Source: Polaribacter pacificus
Lineage (GTDB): Bacteria > Bacteroidota > Bacteroidia > Flavobacteriales > Flavobacteriaceae
Direction of reading: 5' to 3'
DNA: 64,000 nt
Assembly: GCF_038024035.1 (NCBI RefSeq)
Contig: NZ_CP150664.1
Span: 1,302,001-1,366,000, forward strand
The notes below the pieces were generated by a model. It saw only the letters and a list, made by a program, of their open reading frames with translations, did no database searches and was not told where the DNA came from. Below, one piece after another: positions 56,190 through 64,000 of the stretch. Position 1 is the stretch's first letter, and every line of letters starts with the position of its first letter. The position numbers were made by a program, and so were the translations under genes.

Positions 56190-56197
56190 TACTTTTG
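56190..56197 (+). promoter_or_regulatory. Promoter -7 box of ompA-LysM gene
   Basis: TACTTTTG fits TAnnTTTG, 44 bp before the ATG at 56242. Confidence 0.5.
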
Positions 56198-56241
56198 CTA
56201 AAGTAATTCCCCAGTTTAATTTACAGATTAAAATTAGTTTC

Positions 56242-58002
56242 ATGAGGAGAATTATTTATTCCTTTTTCTTATTAAGTATACTCTCTTTAAGCACATTGTC
56301 TAGTCAAGACATAGCTAGAGACTCCGTAAATATTAAACAACTTAGCCTTAGCAATAACAATACATGGGCACTTGGTGCAGGTGGTCTTAACTTTATCATG
56401 CACGGTGACTTACGATCAATTGGAACCGGAAGCCTAGGGAATTTCTATAATTTTGGAGGTTATATTTATGCAGACAAGATGTTCAACCCACTTTTGGGGA
56501 TGGAGATAAAAGCCAATTATTTTAAAATCTCTGGTGGTGCTCAATACTTTTCTAATGTTTATGACATCCTTTATATTGACAAAACAAAAATAACAGATAA
56601 CTTATACTTTGAAGGAGCTGCTTATGGTTTAGAGTTAAATCTTATTATGAGTTTTTCTAACCTTTATAAAAAATATTCTCAAAACTGGAATATTTCAGGA
56701 TACTTTGGAGCTGGTTTCCAACTCTATGATTCTGCATTGTTTGAAAAAGCTGCAGACGGAAGCATTAACAAATTGATTGATTTTGGAACCAACCCAACCA
56801 GAAACAATAAAAGCGCAGCAAGTTCTATTTATCTATCTGCTCAATTAGGTCTGAAAAGAAAAATAAGCAATAGAGTTGATGTGGAACTTAGAAGTGGTAT
56901 TTATTTTAACAACGAAGATCATTTAGACGCAACTATTTCTAACAAACAAGATTGGGAAACATTTTTTTTAACCGGAATAGGCCTGGTTGTTAAATTAGGA
57001 AGAGAAAATGTCTTTTCTATTTGGGGAGAAGAATCTGTTAAAGCTGAACCTTTTAAAGTACAGGATGGTGATAAAGATGGGGTAATTGATGAATTAGATC
57101 TAGAACCAGATACTCCGCTTGGAGTTATGGTTTACGGAAACGGAAAAGCGATTGACACAGATGCTGATGGTCTTGCCGACTATAAAGACGATTGTCCATT
57201 TGTTAAGGGGCCAATTTCTAATCAAGGTTGTCCAATTAAAGTAGAAGAAGTAAAAGTAGTGAGCCCTGTAATTCATCAGCAAATTAATGTACTTGCTGCG
57301 AGTATTTACTTTGAAACAGATAGCGACCACTTAAAAGAAGTTTCTTACGCTACCCTAGATGAAATTATTAGCATCATGAAAAACGACGCTATTTCAAAAT
57401 TTGTAATTGAAGGACATACTGATAATACAAACAGTAATACATACAATTTGTCCCTATCACAAAAAAGAGCCAACCAAGTAAAAGCCTATTTTATAAAATC
57501 TGGAATTGACAGTAACAGATTAAAAGCTATTGGTTATGGAGAGGAAAGACCAAAATACAGCAACGAAACACAAGGTAGTAGACAGCTAAATAGAAGAGTT
57601 GAGATCAAACCTATTTCTGAAAATGATTTTAATCAATTAAACGAAATTGAAATCGAGAAGCCTAAACAGATAGCGAAAACCATTAAACCTAGTAGTAGCT
57701 CTGACTTTTCAACAAGTATTCATGAAGTTAAAAAGGGGGAAAACTTATACAGAATATCCCTAGCAAATAAAATTAGCTTAGAGAGACTATTGACTGATAA
57801 TAATCTAAAAGAGGATGCTGTTATATCTGTAGGACAAAAGATTAAGATCATAAAACAGCTGTATCACACTGTTAAAAAAGGAGACACACTTTATTCTATA
57901 GCATTGCGCTACCATATCTCTGTAAATGCGCTAAAATCAATTAATCAATTAACGAATAACTCAATTTTCTTAGGGCAAAAACTTAAGATTACGAAACAAT
58001 AA
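56242..58002 (+). CDS. OmpA-family outer-membrane protein with two C-terminal LysM domains
   Basis: 586 residues. Signal peptide (ends LSSQ), an N-terminal beta-barrel-like region (about 30-260), two Asp-rich calcium-binding thrombospondin type-3-like repeats (DGDKDGVIDELDLEPDTP; DTDADGLADYKDDCP), an OmpA peptidoglycan-binding domain (YFETDSDHLK; IEGHTDNTNSNTYNLSLSQKRA; RLNRRVEIKP-like RQLNRRVEIKP) and two LysM repeats (about 493-537 and 541-585). It should tie the outer membrane to peptidoglycan in two ways, through meso-DAP and through glycan. Monocistronic, terminator follows. Confidence 0.9.
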   Translation: MRRIIYSFFLLSILSLSTLSSQDIARDSVNIKQLSLSNNNTWALGAGGLNFIMHGDLRSIGTGSLGNFYNFGGYIYADKMFNPLLGMEIKANYFKISGGAQYFSNVYDILYIDKTKITDNLYFEGAAYGLELNLIMSFSNLYKKYSQNWNISGYFGAGFQLYDSALFEKAADGSINKLIDFGTNPTRNNKSAASSIYLSAQLGLKRKISNRVDVELRSGIYFNNEDHLDATISNKQDWETFFLTGIGLVVKLGRENVFSIWGEESVKAEPFKVQDGDKDGVIDELDLEPDTPLGVMVYGNGKAIDTDADGLADYKDDCPFVKGPISNQGCPIKVEEVKVVSPVIHQQINVLAASIYFETDSDHLKEVSYATLDEIISIMKNDAISKFVIEGHTDNTNSNTYNLSLSQKRANQVKAYFIKSGIDSNRLKAIGYGEERPKYSNETQGSRQLNRRVEIKPISENDFNQLNEIEIEKPKQIAKTIKPSSSSDFSTSIHEVKKGENLYRISLANKISLERLLTDNNLKEDAVISVGQKIKIIKQLYHTVKKGDTLYSIALRYHISVNALKSINQLTNNSIFLGQKLKITKQ

Positions 58003-58022
58003 TTTTTTTCTCCCCAATACCT

Positions 58023-58053
58023 AAAAAACCTGTAATTTCTTACAGGTTTTTTT
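58023..58053. terminator. Bidirectional terminator
   Basis: AAAAAACCTGTAA (58023-58035) pairs with TTACAGGTTTTTT (58040-58052); serves the ompA gene and the opposing lipoprotein gene. Confidence 0.88.
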
Positions 58054-58079
58054 CTTTAATCAACTTTAAACAAAAAGAA

Positions 58080-58616
58080 CTAATCAACAAATGTTCCTTT
58101 TATTTCTGTATTAAATTCGATTTCAACATGCATTGGCTTATTATCTGAATTGTGCTCTCTACATAGAAATGTTACATTCTCATTATTTTTAAGACTCGAA
58201 AGAATTTGAGAAATAACTTGATCATCATCAATAGAATAACTGGTATTAATATTTTTAGAATCAAAACTTTTAAGATTGATAAAATCTGTAACAGGAGTAG
58301 ATCCTATAAATATTTGCACCTTAGCAAGACACATTGCATCACCTTGAAGTTCTTTAATTTTATAACTAAACTTGGTTACTTCTAATTCTTCTAAATAAGA
58401 AGTGTTATCACTAAATATAGGAGAATTAGTAAGCGTCATATCAGAAGAATCTTCTAATATCGTTACTGGTGCTTGAGACGTTCCAGTATGTTTTAAAACT
58501 AGCGTATTGGTTATCGTATCTTGAGAGTAAAAAACTACAGAATCTTCTTGTTCTGAACACGACATTAAAAAAAGTGCAATAAAATTGCAAACAAATAAAA
58601 ATTTAACTGCTCTCAT
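58080..58616 (-). CDS. Hypothetical lipoprotein
   Basis: 178 residues. Lipobox FLMSCSEQ near residue 20 after a hydrophobic signal; the mature part is beta-rich with acidic residues (VVFYSQDTITNTLVLKHTGTS, VTFLCREHNSDNKPMHVEIEFN) and ends near a fibronectin-like pattern. No known domain is recognised. Upstream is a run of six C on the coding strand (58621-58626) four bases before the start codon and, further away, the palindrome at 58693. Located between an OmpA-like gene and gldC. Confidence 0.65.
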   Translation of the reverse strand: MRAVKFLFVCNFIALFLMSCSEQEDSVVFYSQDTITNTLVLKHTGTSQAPVTILEDSSDMTLTNSPIFSDNTSYLEELEVTKFSYKIKELQGDAMCLAKVQIFIGSTPVTDFINLKSFDSKNINTSYSIDDDQVISQILSSLKNNENVTFLCREHNSDNKPMHVEIEFNTEIKGTFVD

Positions 58617-58692
58617 AATAGGGGGGTTTTGAGATTAATATGGCAGCAATGTACTAATTATAAATCGGAAAAAAATAATTTAGTAGTAAATT

Positions 58693-58707
58693 TAGGGATT
58701 TCCCCTA
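58693..58707. promoter_or_regulatory. Palindromic motif TAGGGATTTCCCCTA
   Basis: 13 of 15 bases match the motif at 32151-32165. Here it lies 77-91 bp upstream of the lipoprotein start (58616) and overlaps the gldC stop codon. It may be an operator or, alternatively, a weak hairpin at the end of gldC. Confidence 0.35.
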
Positions 58708-59040
58708 TTTATTTAATTCTAGCTTTTCTGCGAAATAATCACAAAAATCACGCATGGTTGCACTCATTTTTTGATCATCGGTAGCGCGCTCAAAACTAGC
58801 AGCCATAGAAACTAAGGTCTGGTGATAAAATTGTTTCATCTCATCTACGGGCATATCTTTTGTCCATAAATCCATTCGCAATGTATCTTTCTCTATATGA
58901 TCCCAAACAGAAATCATAATAGCTTTAGAGCTTTTTGAATCTACACCTCCATCTTCTGCTTTCCATGTAATAGCCTCTGGAATTTTATTCTCATCAAGAC
59001 CAATTGTAAAGTTAATTTCTGAACTGTGTTTAATTGCCAT
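58705..59040 (-). CDS. gldC: Gliding motility protein GldC
   Basis: 111 residues, cytoplasmic: IKHSSEINFTIGLDENKIPE at the start, ITWKAEDGG and TLRMDLWTKDMPVDEMKQFY in the middle. GldC enhances but is not strictly needed for gliding in F. johnsoniae; it is similar in fold to SecB-like proteins. Its start overlaps the gldB end by 11 bp. Confidence 0.95.
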   Translation of the reverse strand: MAIKHSSEINFTIGLDENKIPEAITWKAEDGGVDSKSSKAIMISVWDHIEKDTLRMDLWTKDMPVDEMKQFYHQTLVSMAASFERATDDQKMSATMRDFCDYFAEKLELNK

Positions 59041-59998
59041 ATTTAGTGGGTTTGTATTTTGATTTTGTAAAAATTTCTGAAGGTGCTAATGCTACCAAAT
59101 CATGCAAAGATACATCATTCTGCTGCATAAAAGAACTCACTATTCTCTCGCCTATCCAAACTGCTATCCTACCAGGAGACTCTGAATCTTCTACTCTATA
59201 AAACTGAGAAAAAGGCGCTGTCTCTAAAAACCGATGGCTTAGTGAGTTATCATAGCTTTGTAAAAGTTGCTGTTCATTAAAATAAGTCCAAACAAAAACT
59301 TCGTTTGTTTTTGCCCATTGGAGTTGTTTTTCTGTAAACCCAATTTTTAAAGTATCTGCTAAAGTTGGGAGAAACTGATTTATCAAAAACTGCTGCTTGC
59401 CTGCTTCAATCATTTTTTCGAGAAAAGGAAATGTCTTTTTACTACTAAATTTACCTTGTACAATAGATTTGACTACATCAACTATTATATAGTCAGCTTC
59501 AAATTTCTGTTTGATATAAGTTGGAAAATTAGCATATACAGAATTGCTGCTTCCTAAATATAGATCTAAAGAAATTAAAATAGTATTATCTGAATAGAGA
59601 ACACGGTTAAAATAATCCAACTTATTAACCAATGTAATAACTTCTGGATCTTGAAAATCAGGGAAAGAACCCTGAATACTATCAAATAGTATGACTAGTT
59701 GACTACTTATTCCTGTAAAATCTGCGTATTTTTTTTGGGTCTCTACAAACAAATTTTGCTCAAAAGGATCCTTCATTTTAAATATCCACACACTATCTGA
59801 AACATTTTGACTAAAAAAAAGCGGATATTTTTGTTTTACAAGCTCTAAGTTTTCTGGTTTGGATGTATAAAAATCAACTTCAAACCTCTTTAATTCAATG
59901 TCAATTGACTCAGCTATATTTACAGACTTCTTATTTGGTGTATTTACACAAGAAGTAAGGAACAAGATTAGGTAAAAAATCAAAAAAAGGTTTCGCAT
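59030..59998 (-). CDS. gldB: Gliding motility lipoprotein GldB
   Basis: 322 residues with lipobox FLTSCVN. Family traits: DIELKRFEVDFYTSKPENLELVKQKYPLFF-type start (parts RFEVDFY and KYPLFF) and a zinc-protease-like central region in which SLDLYLGSSNSVYANFP is seen. GldB is essential for gliding in F. johnsoniae. Divergent from nadE, next to gldC, as in other Flavobacteria. Confidence 0.95.
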   Translation of the reverse strand: MRNLFLIFYLILFLTSCVNTPNKKSVNIAESIDIELKRFEVDFYTSKPENLELVKQKYPLFFSQNVSDSVWIFKMKDPFEQNLFVETQKKYADFTGISSQLVILFDSIQGSFPDFQDPEVITLVNKLDYFNRVLYSDNTILISLDLYLGSSNSVYANFPTYIKQKFEADYIIVDVVKSIVQGKFSSKKTFPFLEKMIEAGKQQFLINQFLPTLADTLKIGFTEKQLQWAKTNEVFVWTYFNEQQLLQSYDNSLSHRFLETAPFSQFYRVEDSESPGRIAVWIGERIVSSFMQQNDVSLHDLVALAPSEIFTKSKYKPTKYGN

Positions 59999-60040
59999 TA
60001 TCTTTGTATATTGTTTGCCAAATAAAGAACAACAAAAGTA
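59999..60040. promoter_or_regulatory. Face-to-face promoters for nadE (+) and gldBC (-)
   Basis: Plus-strand TATCTTTG (59999-60006) abuts the gldB start codon and minus-strand TACTTTTG (60040-60033) lies before gldB. Expected transcripts would overlap at their 5' ends by about 15 nt. Confidence 0.5.
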
Positions 60041-60055
60041 CTAAATTGTTTATAG

Positions 60056-60844
60056 ATGAATGCAAAAAACGTAACAGAACACATTATAAACTGGTTAAAA
60101 GACTACGCAGAGAATGCAGGAGTAAAAGGGTTTGTTATTGGGGTTTCTGGAGGAATTGATTCTGCCCTTACCTCAACTCTATGTGCTGAGACAGGTTTAA
60201 AAACGCTTTGCGTAGAGATGCCCATCCATCAAGCTGAGAGCCAAGTAAATAGAGCTTCAGAGCACATTAACCAACTTAAGAGTAGATATCCAAACGTATC
60301 AAGTGTCCAAGTAGACCTAAGTAGTACTTTTGAAAACTTTAAAACAGTAACCCCACCTGTAGCCCCTTCTGCCTCTCTAGATTTAAGCTTGGCTAATACA
60401 AGAGCTAGATTGCGAATGACAACACTTTATTACCTTGCTGGTTTACATGGCCTACTTGTAGCTGGAACTGGAAACAAAATAGAAGACTTTGGTGTTGGAT
60501 TTTATACTAAATACGGTGATGGAGGTGTTGATTTAAGTCCAATTGCAGACCTATTAAAATCTGAGGTATATAAATTGGCAGCCTTTGTTGATGTTCCTAA
60601 ATCAATTCAGGGAGCAGCTCCTACAGACGGCCTCTTTGGAGACAGCAGAACTGATGAAGATCAAATTGGCGCTTCATATGATGAGTTAGAATGGGCAATG
60701 GAAATGAAAGACTCAGGAAAAGAAATAAAAGACTTTTCTGGCAGAGAATTAGAAGTTTTTAAGATATACACCCGATTAAACAGGAATAATCAACATAAGA
60801 TGAATCCAATTCCAGTTTGTAAAATACCAAAAAACTTAAAGTAA
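60056..60844 (+). CDS. nadE: NAD+ synthase (ammonia-dependent)
   Basis: 262 residues. PP-loop FVIGVSGGIDSALTSTLCAE (about 26-45), GTGNKIEDFGVGFYTKYGDGGVDLSPIADLLKSEVY-type active site (parts GTGNKIEDFGVGF and GDGGVDLSPIADL). Converts NaAD to NAD using ammonia; the short form without a glutaminase domain. Upstream of and divergent to gldB. Its 3' end overlaps a small minus-strand ORF by 9 bp. Confidence 0.96.
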   Translation: MNAKNVTEHIINWLKDYAENAGVKGFVIGVSGGIDSALTSTLCAETGLKTLCVEMPIHQAESQVNRASEHINQLKSRYPNVSSVQVDLSSTFENFKTVTPPVAPSASLDLSLANTRARLRMTTLYYLAGLHGLLVAGTGNKIEDFGVGFYTKYGDGGVDLSPIADLLKSEVYKLAAFVDVPKSIQGAAPTDGLFGDSRTDEDQIGASYDELEWAMEMKDSGKEIKDFSGRELEVFKIYTRLNRNNQHKMNPIPVCKIPKNLK

Positions 60845-60967
60845 GTTTGCTGCAATCATCGTCTTTTTAATCTGATGATAAGACTTTTTCTTGGCTCCTT
60901 TTAAGATTGAAAAAGGTAAAACAAATAACAACTGTATCAATTTTAATATTAAAATTGTTTTTTTCAT
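60836..60967 (-). CDS. Small membrane-like hypothetical peptide (43 residues)
   Basis: An ATG-to-TAA frame that begins MKKTILILKLIQLLFVLPFS (one hydrophobic segment) and continues with a strongly basic tail (KGAKKKSYHQIKKTM). It has a near-consensus TATATTTA box about 25 bp upstream on the minus strand and fills most of the 206-bp nadE-dnaG gap. Its stop overlaps the nadE 3' end. Function unknown; single-span basic peptides are often membrane-associated. It could be chance, but the codon pattern is good. Confidence 0.45.
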   Translation of the reverse strand: MKKTILILKLIQLLFVLPFSILKGAKKKSYHQIKKTMIAANLL

Positions 60968-61050
60968 TAGTATCTTTCTTTTTTAAGCGGATGTAAATAT
61001 ACAAAAAAAATAAAATACAAATTATACGTATATATACTGATTTTTAGGAA

Positions 61051-63009
61051 CTAAACAACTCTATTCAACTTTTGGAATAGTCTTTTTTTAAGCTCAGTGT
61101 AATTAGTGACAAGTTCTAAGTCAATTGAACCTGATGGATTGGCTTTTGCTTCCTCCATAATTTCAGAGACTTTTCTTTCTATTAAAACTCTTCGAAGGTT
61201 TAATATAGCATCCGTTACAAGTTTGGGAAGAATTTTTTGAATTTCTGTCACATAAATATTTTTACGCTCCCAATCACTTAAACTATATTTTTCTTCATCC
61301 ATTAAAATGCTAGTAACTTCATTAGCCAAATCGGCGTTCTTATGATTGGTTAATTGATCAATATTAATGCTTTCATCTTGATTTAATTGATGAATAAGCT
61401 CATAATAGACCGATTGAAAAACAGGATGGGTAAACTCTATTTCATCTTCTTGTAGATTTAAATATAATTCTTTTGAGATTTTGCTTTTATAGGGTTCCTT
61501 TTCTACTTTAATGTTTCCTTTCTCATCTTCTACCTCAACCAAATCAACAAAATCGACCTCTTCATTACCATATAATAATAGGATTCTAATAATCTCTTTC
61601 TCTAACAAGAACAAGGTATCTACTTTAGGCTGTACAGGCTCGTCTTTTACAACCTGAAAACTAGGAGGCGGCATATTGCCTTGTCCAGATTTTAAAGCTT
61701 CCTTAGAGTCCTTCTTTAGCATTTGAGCTAACTCGCTAAATAAGACTCTTTCTGAAATTTCCATGATTCGCGCACATTCTTGCACATACACTTCTCGTTG
61801 AATATTGTCTGGAATCTTAGAAATACTAGTAACTATATCTCTAATTAATCCTGCTTTTTTTACAGGATCATTCTGAGCATCTTTTAATAAGATAGATACT
61901 TTAAAATTGATAAAATCTTGAGCATTTTCTTGTAAGTAAGCCTTTAGATCAGCATCTGAGTGACTTTTAGCAAAGCTATCAGGGTCTTCTCCTTCTGGAA
62001 AACTCACCACTTTTACGTTCATGCCTTGCTCAAGAATCAAATCGATTCCTCTAATAGAAGCTCTTAACCCTGCAGCATCTCCGTCAAATAATACGGTGAT
62101 ATTTTGCGTTAGTCGTCTAATAAGCCGTATCTGATCAGAAGTTAATGCAGTACCAGAAGAGGCCACCACATTTTCTATTCCGGATTGGTGAAATGAAATG
62201 ACATCGGTATAGCCTTCTACTAAAAAACAATTATCTTCTTTGGCGATGGCTTTTTTTGCCTGGTATATACCGTATAAAATCTTACTCTTGTGATAGATAT
62301 CACTTTCTGGCGAATTTAAATACTTAGCAGCTTTTTTATCATTGGTTAAAATACGACCACCAAAGCCCAAAATACGACCAGACATGGAATGTATCGGAAA
62401 CAAAACGCGACCTTTAAAACGATCAAATTGTTTGTTGTCTTTAACGATGCTTAACCCTGTTGCAGCCAAATATTTAAGATCGTAGCCTTTTTTTAGCGCT
62501 GCTTTGGTAAAATTATCCCACTCGTCTTTACAATACCCTAGGTCAAATTTTTCAATAATATCATCTCTAAAACCACGCTCTTTAAAATAAGAAAGACCAA
62601 TAGCCTTTCCTTGTTGGCTATTTTTAAGAAGATCATGAAAATATTCTTTGGCAAATTCTGAAACCAAAAACATGCTTTCACGCTCATTGAGTTGTTGCTT
62701 TTGCTCATCTGATTGCTCAGTTTCTTCTATCTCTATATTGTACTTTTTAGCCAAATACTTAATGGCTTCTGGATAGGTATAATGCTCGTGTTCCATTAAA
62801 AAAGACACTGCCGTACCTCCTTTTCCGGTACTAAAATCCTTCCAGATTTGCTTAACAGGTGACACCATAAAAGAAGGTGACTTTTCATCGGTAAAAGGAC
62901 TGAGCCCTTTAAAGTTACTTCCTGCTTTTTTTAATTGCACAAACTCACCGATCACCTCTTCTACGCGAGCGATTTCAAAAACTTGATCTATGGTGTGTTT
63001 GGATATCAT
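61051..63009 (-). CDS. dnaG: DNA primase without the zinc-binding cysteines
   Basis: 652 residues. N-terminal CHC2-like domain, Toprim catalytic domain (about 255-340: FLVEGYTDVISFHQSG, VLFDGDAAGLRASIRGID) and C-terminal DnaB-interacting region. In most DnaG the zinc ligands read GLCPFH...KCFGCG; here GLSPFTDEKSPSFMVSP and KDFSTGKGG, so Ser37, Thr40, Asp58 and Thr61 replace the Cys-His-Cys-Cys set while the surrounding fold is kept. The enzyme makes RNA primers for replication. Promoter box on the minus strand at 63040. Confidence 0.96.
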   Translation of the reverse strand: MISKHTIDQVFEIARVEEVIGEFVQLKKAGSNFKGLSPFTDEKSPSFMVSPVKQIWKDFSTGKGGTAVSFLMEHEHYTYPEAIKYLAKKYNIEIEETEQSDEQKQQLNERESMFLVSEFAKEYFHDLLKNSQQGKAIGLSYFKERGFRDDIIEKFDLGYCKDEWDNFTKAALKKGYDLKYLAATGLSIVKDNKQFDRFKGRVLFPIHSMSGRILGFGGRILTNDKKAAKYLNSPESDIYHKSKILYGIYQAKKAIAKEDNCFLVEGYTDVISFHQSGIENVVASSGTALTSDQIRLIRRLTQNITVLFDGDAAGLRASIRGIDLILEQGMNVKVVSFPEGEDPDSFAKSHSDADLKAYLQENAQDFINFKVSILLKDAQNDPVKKAGLIRDIVTSISKIPDNIQREVYVQECARIMEISERVLFSELAQMLKKDSKEALKSGQGNMPPPSFQVVKDEPVQPKVDTLFLLEKEIIRILLLYGNEEVDFVDLVEVEDEKGNIKVEKEPYKSKISKELYLNLQEDEIEFTHPVFQSVYYELIHQLNQDESINIDQLTNHKNADLANEVTSILMDEEKYSLSDWERKNIYVTEIQKILPKLVTDAILNLRRVLIERKVSEIMEEAKANPSGSIDLELVTNYTELKKRLFQKLNRVV

Positions 63010-63032
63010 TTATAACAAGTTAAAAAGGAGAG

Positions 63033-63040
63033 CAAATATA
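63033..63040 (-). promoter_or_regulatory. dnaG promoter -7 box
   Basis: Minus-strand TATATTTG, 24 bp before the dnaG start. Confidence 0.6.
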
Positions 63041-63170
63041 TAAAAAGATATTAGGCATTTGTATTAGTGAACTTTTAAAGTTCTTCTAATAGAAGAAAAA
63101 AGTCAGATAGGGAAATTTCAAAGTATGTACAAATTATTGAAAGAGTTGAAATTGTAACATTTGTTTTTCC

Positions 63171-63302
63171 TTATTCTATTCTTGCTAAATGTACACCTGT
63201 ATCAATATAAAAAGCATCTAAAGTGATACCTGCATCTTCTCTAATTTTCTTTATAATTAGTGCTGTTTTTTTTAATAATACTATGTTTTTTATCTGTGCC
63301 AA
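63171..63302 (-). pseudogene. Remnant of an XRE-type helix-turn-helix regulator
   Basis: On the minus strand a 43-codon frame (from a TTG at 63302 to TAA at 63171) contains KKIREDAGITLDAFYIDTG and VHLARIE, the helix-turn-helix of Bacteroidetes XRE regulators. It stops directly after RIE, before the usual continuation, and has no ATG; the N-terminal part is degraded. It lies in a 427-bp gap with no other gene on either strand. Best read as a decayed gene, perhaps left from a mobile element. Confidence 0.5.
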
Positions 63303-63398
63303 TACATAACACAAATTGGGAATAAGTATTATTTAAAAAACGACGTATTTGTCATTTTGAAATTTATATTATACATTAGTAAAGTTAATTAACAAAAC

Positions 63399-63426
63399 TA
63401 TAGTCGTAAATTTATGAACGACTATA
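63399..63426 (+). promoter_or_regulatory. Inverted repeat before the terminal lipoprotein gene
   Basis: TATAGTCGT (63399-63407) and ACGACTATA (63418-63426) are a perfect 9-bp inverted repeat with 10 bp between, 10 bp before the ATG at 63437. Candidate operator or RNA hairpin. Confidence 0.4.
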
Positions 63427-63436
63427 AAAAAATCAT

Positions 63437-64000
63437 ATGTATTATTCATTGCAAATAAAAACATTTGCGCAAAAAATATATTATGAAAATAAAAGTAAAT
63501 TTAATAAAAGAGCGTATATAATTATGTTTCTTTTTATCAGTATTCTTTCATTTAATTCTTGTAGTGAAGATGATGCTGATTATTTAGTTAAAGATGATAT
63601 TAACCTATCACAATCTATACTATTAAACAAAAACGAATTAAACGATATCTCTACACAATTAGATCTTCTTAATCAAGAATATAAAGCGAACTTGATAAAT
63701 CGTTTAATTTTTGAACAAAAAGCAGAAAAACTTATACAACCGATAATTAATAGCGGTAAACTATTAAAAGAACAATTTTTTACTAATATAGATTTTAGTG
63801 ATTTCTCATTAGAAGAGAAAGAAAAAATTCTAAACTACACCGAAACAAATTTCACTCAATTAGTTTTTTTCTTAAGCATCACTAAGCTTCATTCAAATAC
63901 TACTTACAGAAACAATAACCGATTTAATGCAAAAATAATGCCCAAATGGCTTCAGTGCCTACTTCAAGTTGTAGGTATTACAGGTGCCGCACAAGGTGTT
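63437..64000 (+). CDS. Unknown lipoprotein, 3' end outside window
   Basis: Open frame from the ATG at 63437 to the window end (188 codons); an alternative start is the ATG at 63524. The hydrophobic segment AYIIMFLFISILSFNSC ends in a lipobox, then an acidic and Asn/Lys-rich helical region (about 42-150: SEDDADYLVKDDINLSQS, LIQPIINSGKLLKEQFF) follows, and near the edge a hydrophobic Gly/Ala segment begins (MPKWLQCLLQVVGITGAAQG). AT-content is higher than in core genes. Not recognised. The Gly/Ala-rich end recalls bacteriocin-like or pore-forming tails in small exported proteins, but this is only a resemblance. Confidence 0.6.
   Translation, partial: MYYSLQIKTFAQKIYYENKSKFNKRAYIIMFLFISILSFNSCSEDDADYLVKDDINLSQSILLNKNELNDISTQLDLLNQEYKANLINRLIFEQKAEKLIQPIINSGKLLKEQFFTNIDFSDFSLEEKEKILNYTETNFTQLVFFLSITKLHSNTTYRNNNRFNAKIMPKWLQCLLQVVGITGAAQGV

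Noticed and set aside
60845..61050. Riboswitch or tRNA between nadE and dnaG
   Set aside because: No cloverleaf or known aptamer pattern; the space is better explained by the 43-residue frame.

Overview
This window is chromosomal DNA from a gliding marine-type member of the Bacteroidetes, family Flavobacteriaceae. The evidence is AT-rich DNA, promoters of the TTG-N19/20-TAnnTTTG type in front of most transcription units, and the lineage-specific genes gldK, gldL, gldM, gldN, gldB, gldC and porT. Exosortase XrtF with its partner, LptE next to SecG, and flavobacterial forms of LysS, AccD and DnaG point the same way. No insertion sequence, CRISPR array or prophage was seen; the window is mostly core genome with accessory traits at the two ends.

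Layout. 1-1784: a BlaI/M56-TonB sensor pair with tandem operators. 1.8-9.4 kb: DUF456 protein, a probable unannotated structured small RNA (minus strand, 2349-2459), lysS, a secreted metalloprotease, an MscS channel and a basic exported protein. 9.4-13.7 kb: minus-strand operon of ABC-F protein, ACC-deaminase-like enzyme, GH73-LysM lipoprotein and gamma-carbonic anhydrase. 14.1-23.4 kb: colinear topA, arginase-fold protein, gldKLMN and FAD oxidoreductase. 23.6-30.2 kb: miaB, a sigma-54 activator, lptE, a TPR-like gene, secG and groESL. 30.2-34 kb: a frameshifted metal-binding lipoprotein, the XrtF pair, a free-Met-sulfoxide reductase, a 45-residue ORF and purH. 34-39.6 kb: mreBCD, PBP2 and rodA. 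39.6-41.6 kb: rpsT, tRNA-Glu and proS. 41.7-49.9 kb: a Tyr-rich lipoprotein, FadL-like porin, Nfu scaffold, ubiE, porT, an rRNA/tRNA methyltransferase and the TamA-like lipoprotein barrel. 50-56 kb: fba, accD, rpsO, pnp and a FolK-deoxynucleoside kinase fusion. 56-63 kb: an OmpA-LysM protein, an orphan lipoprotein, gldCB, nadE and dnaG. 63-64 kb: an XRE regulator remnant and the start of an unknown lipoprotein.

How the genes work together. Envelope building dominates: the elongasome (mreBCD-PBP2-RodA), peptidoglycan-binding or hydrolysing proteins (GH73-LysM, OmpA-LysM), outer-membrane assembly (TamA-like, LptE), Sec export (SecG), and the type IX secretion/gliding motor (GldKLMN, PorT, with GldB/GldC). 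The rest is housekeeping for translation, replication, lipid, purine and NAD synthesis.

The points most worth following up are the four-hairpin RNA at 2349-2459, the duplicated BlaI operator, loss of zinc ligands in both AccD and DnaG, an arginase-fold protein with broken metal site beside gldK, the frameshifted metal-binding lipoprotein, two short ORFs (45 and 43 residues), a palindrome shared by two promoter regions, and sigma-54-like sites upstream of groES and of the Tyr-rich lipoprotein.
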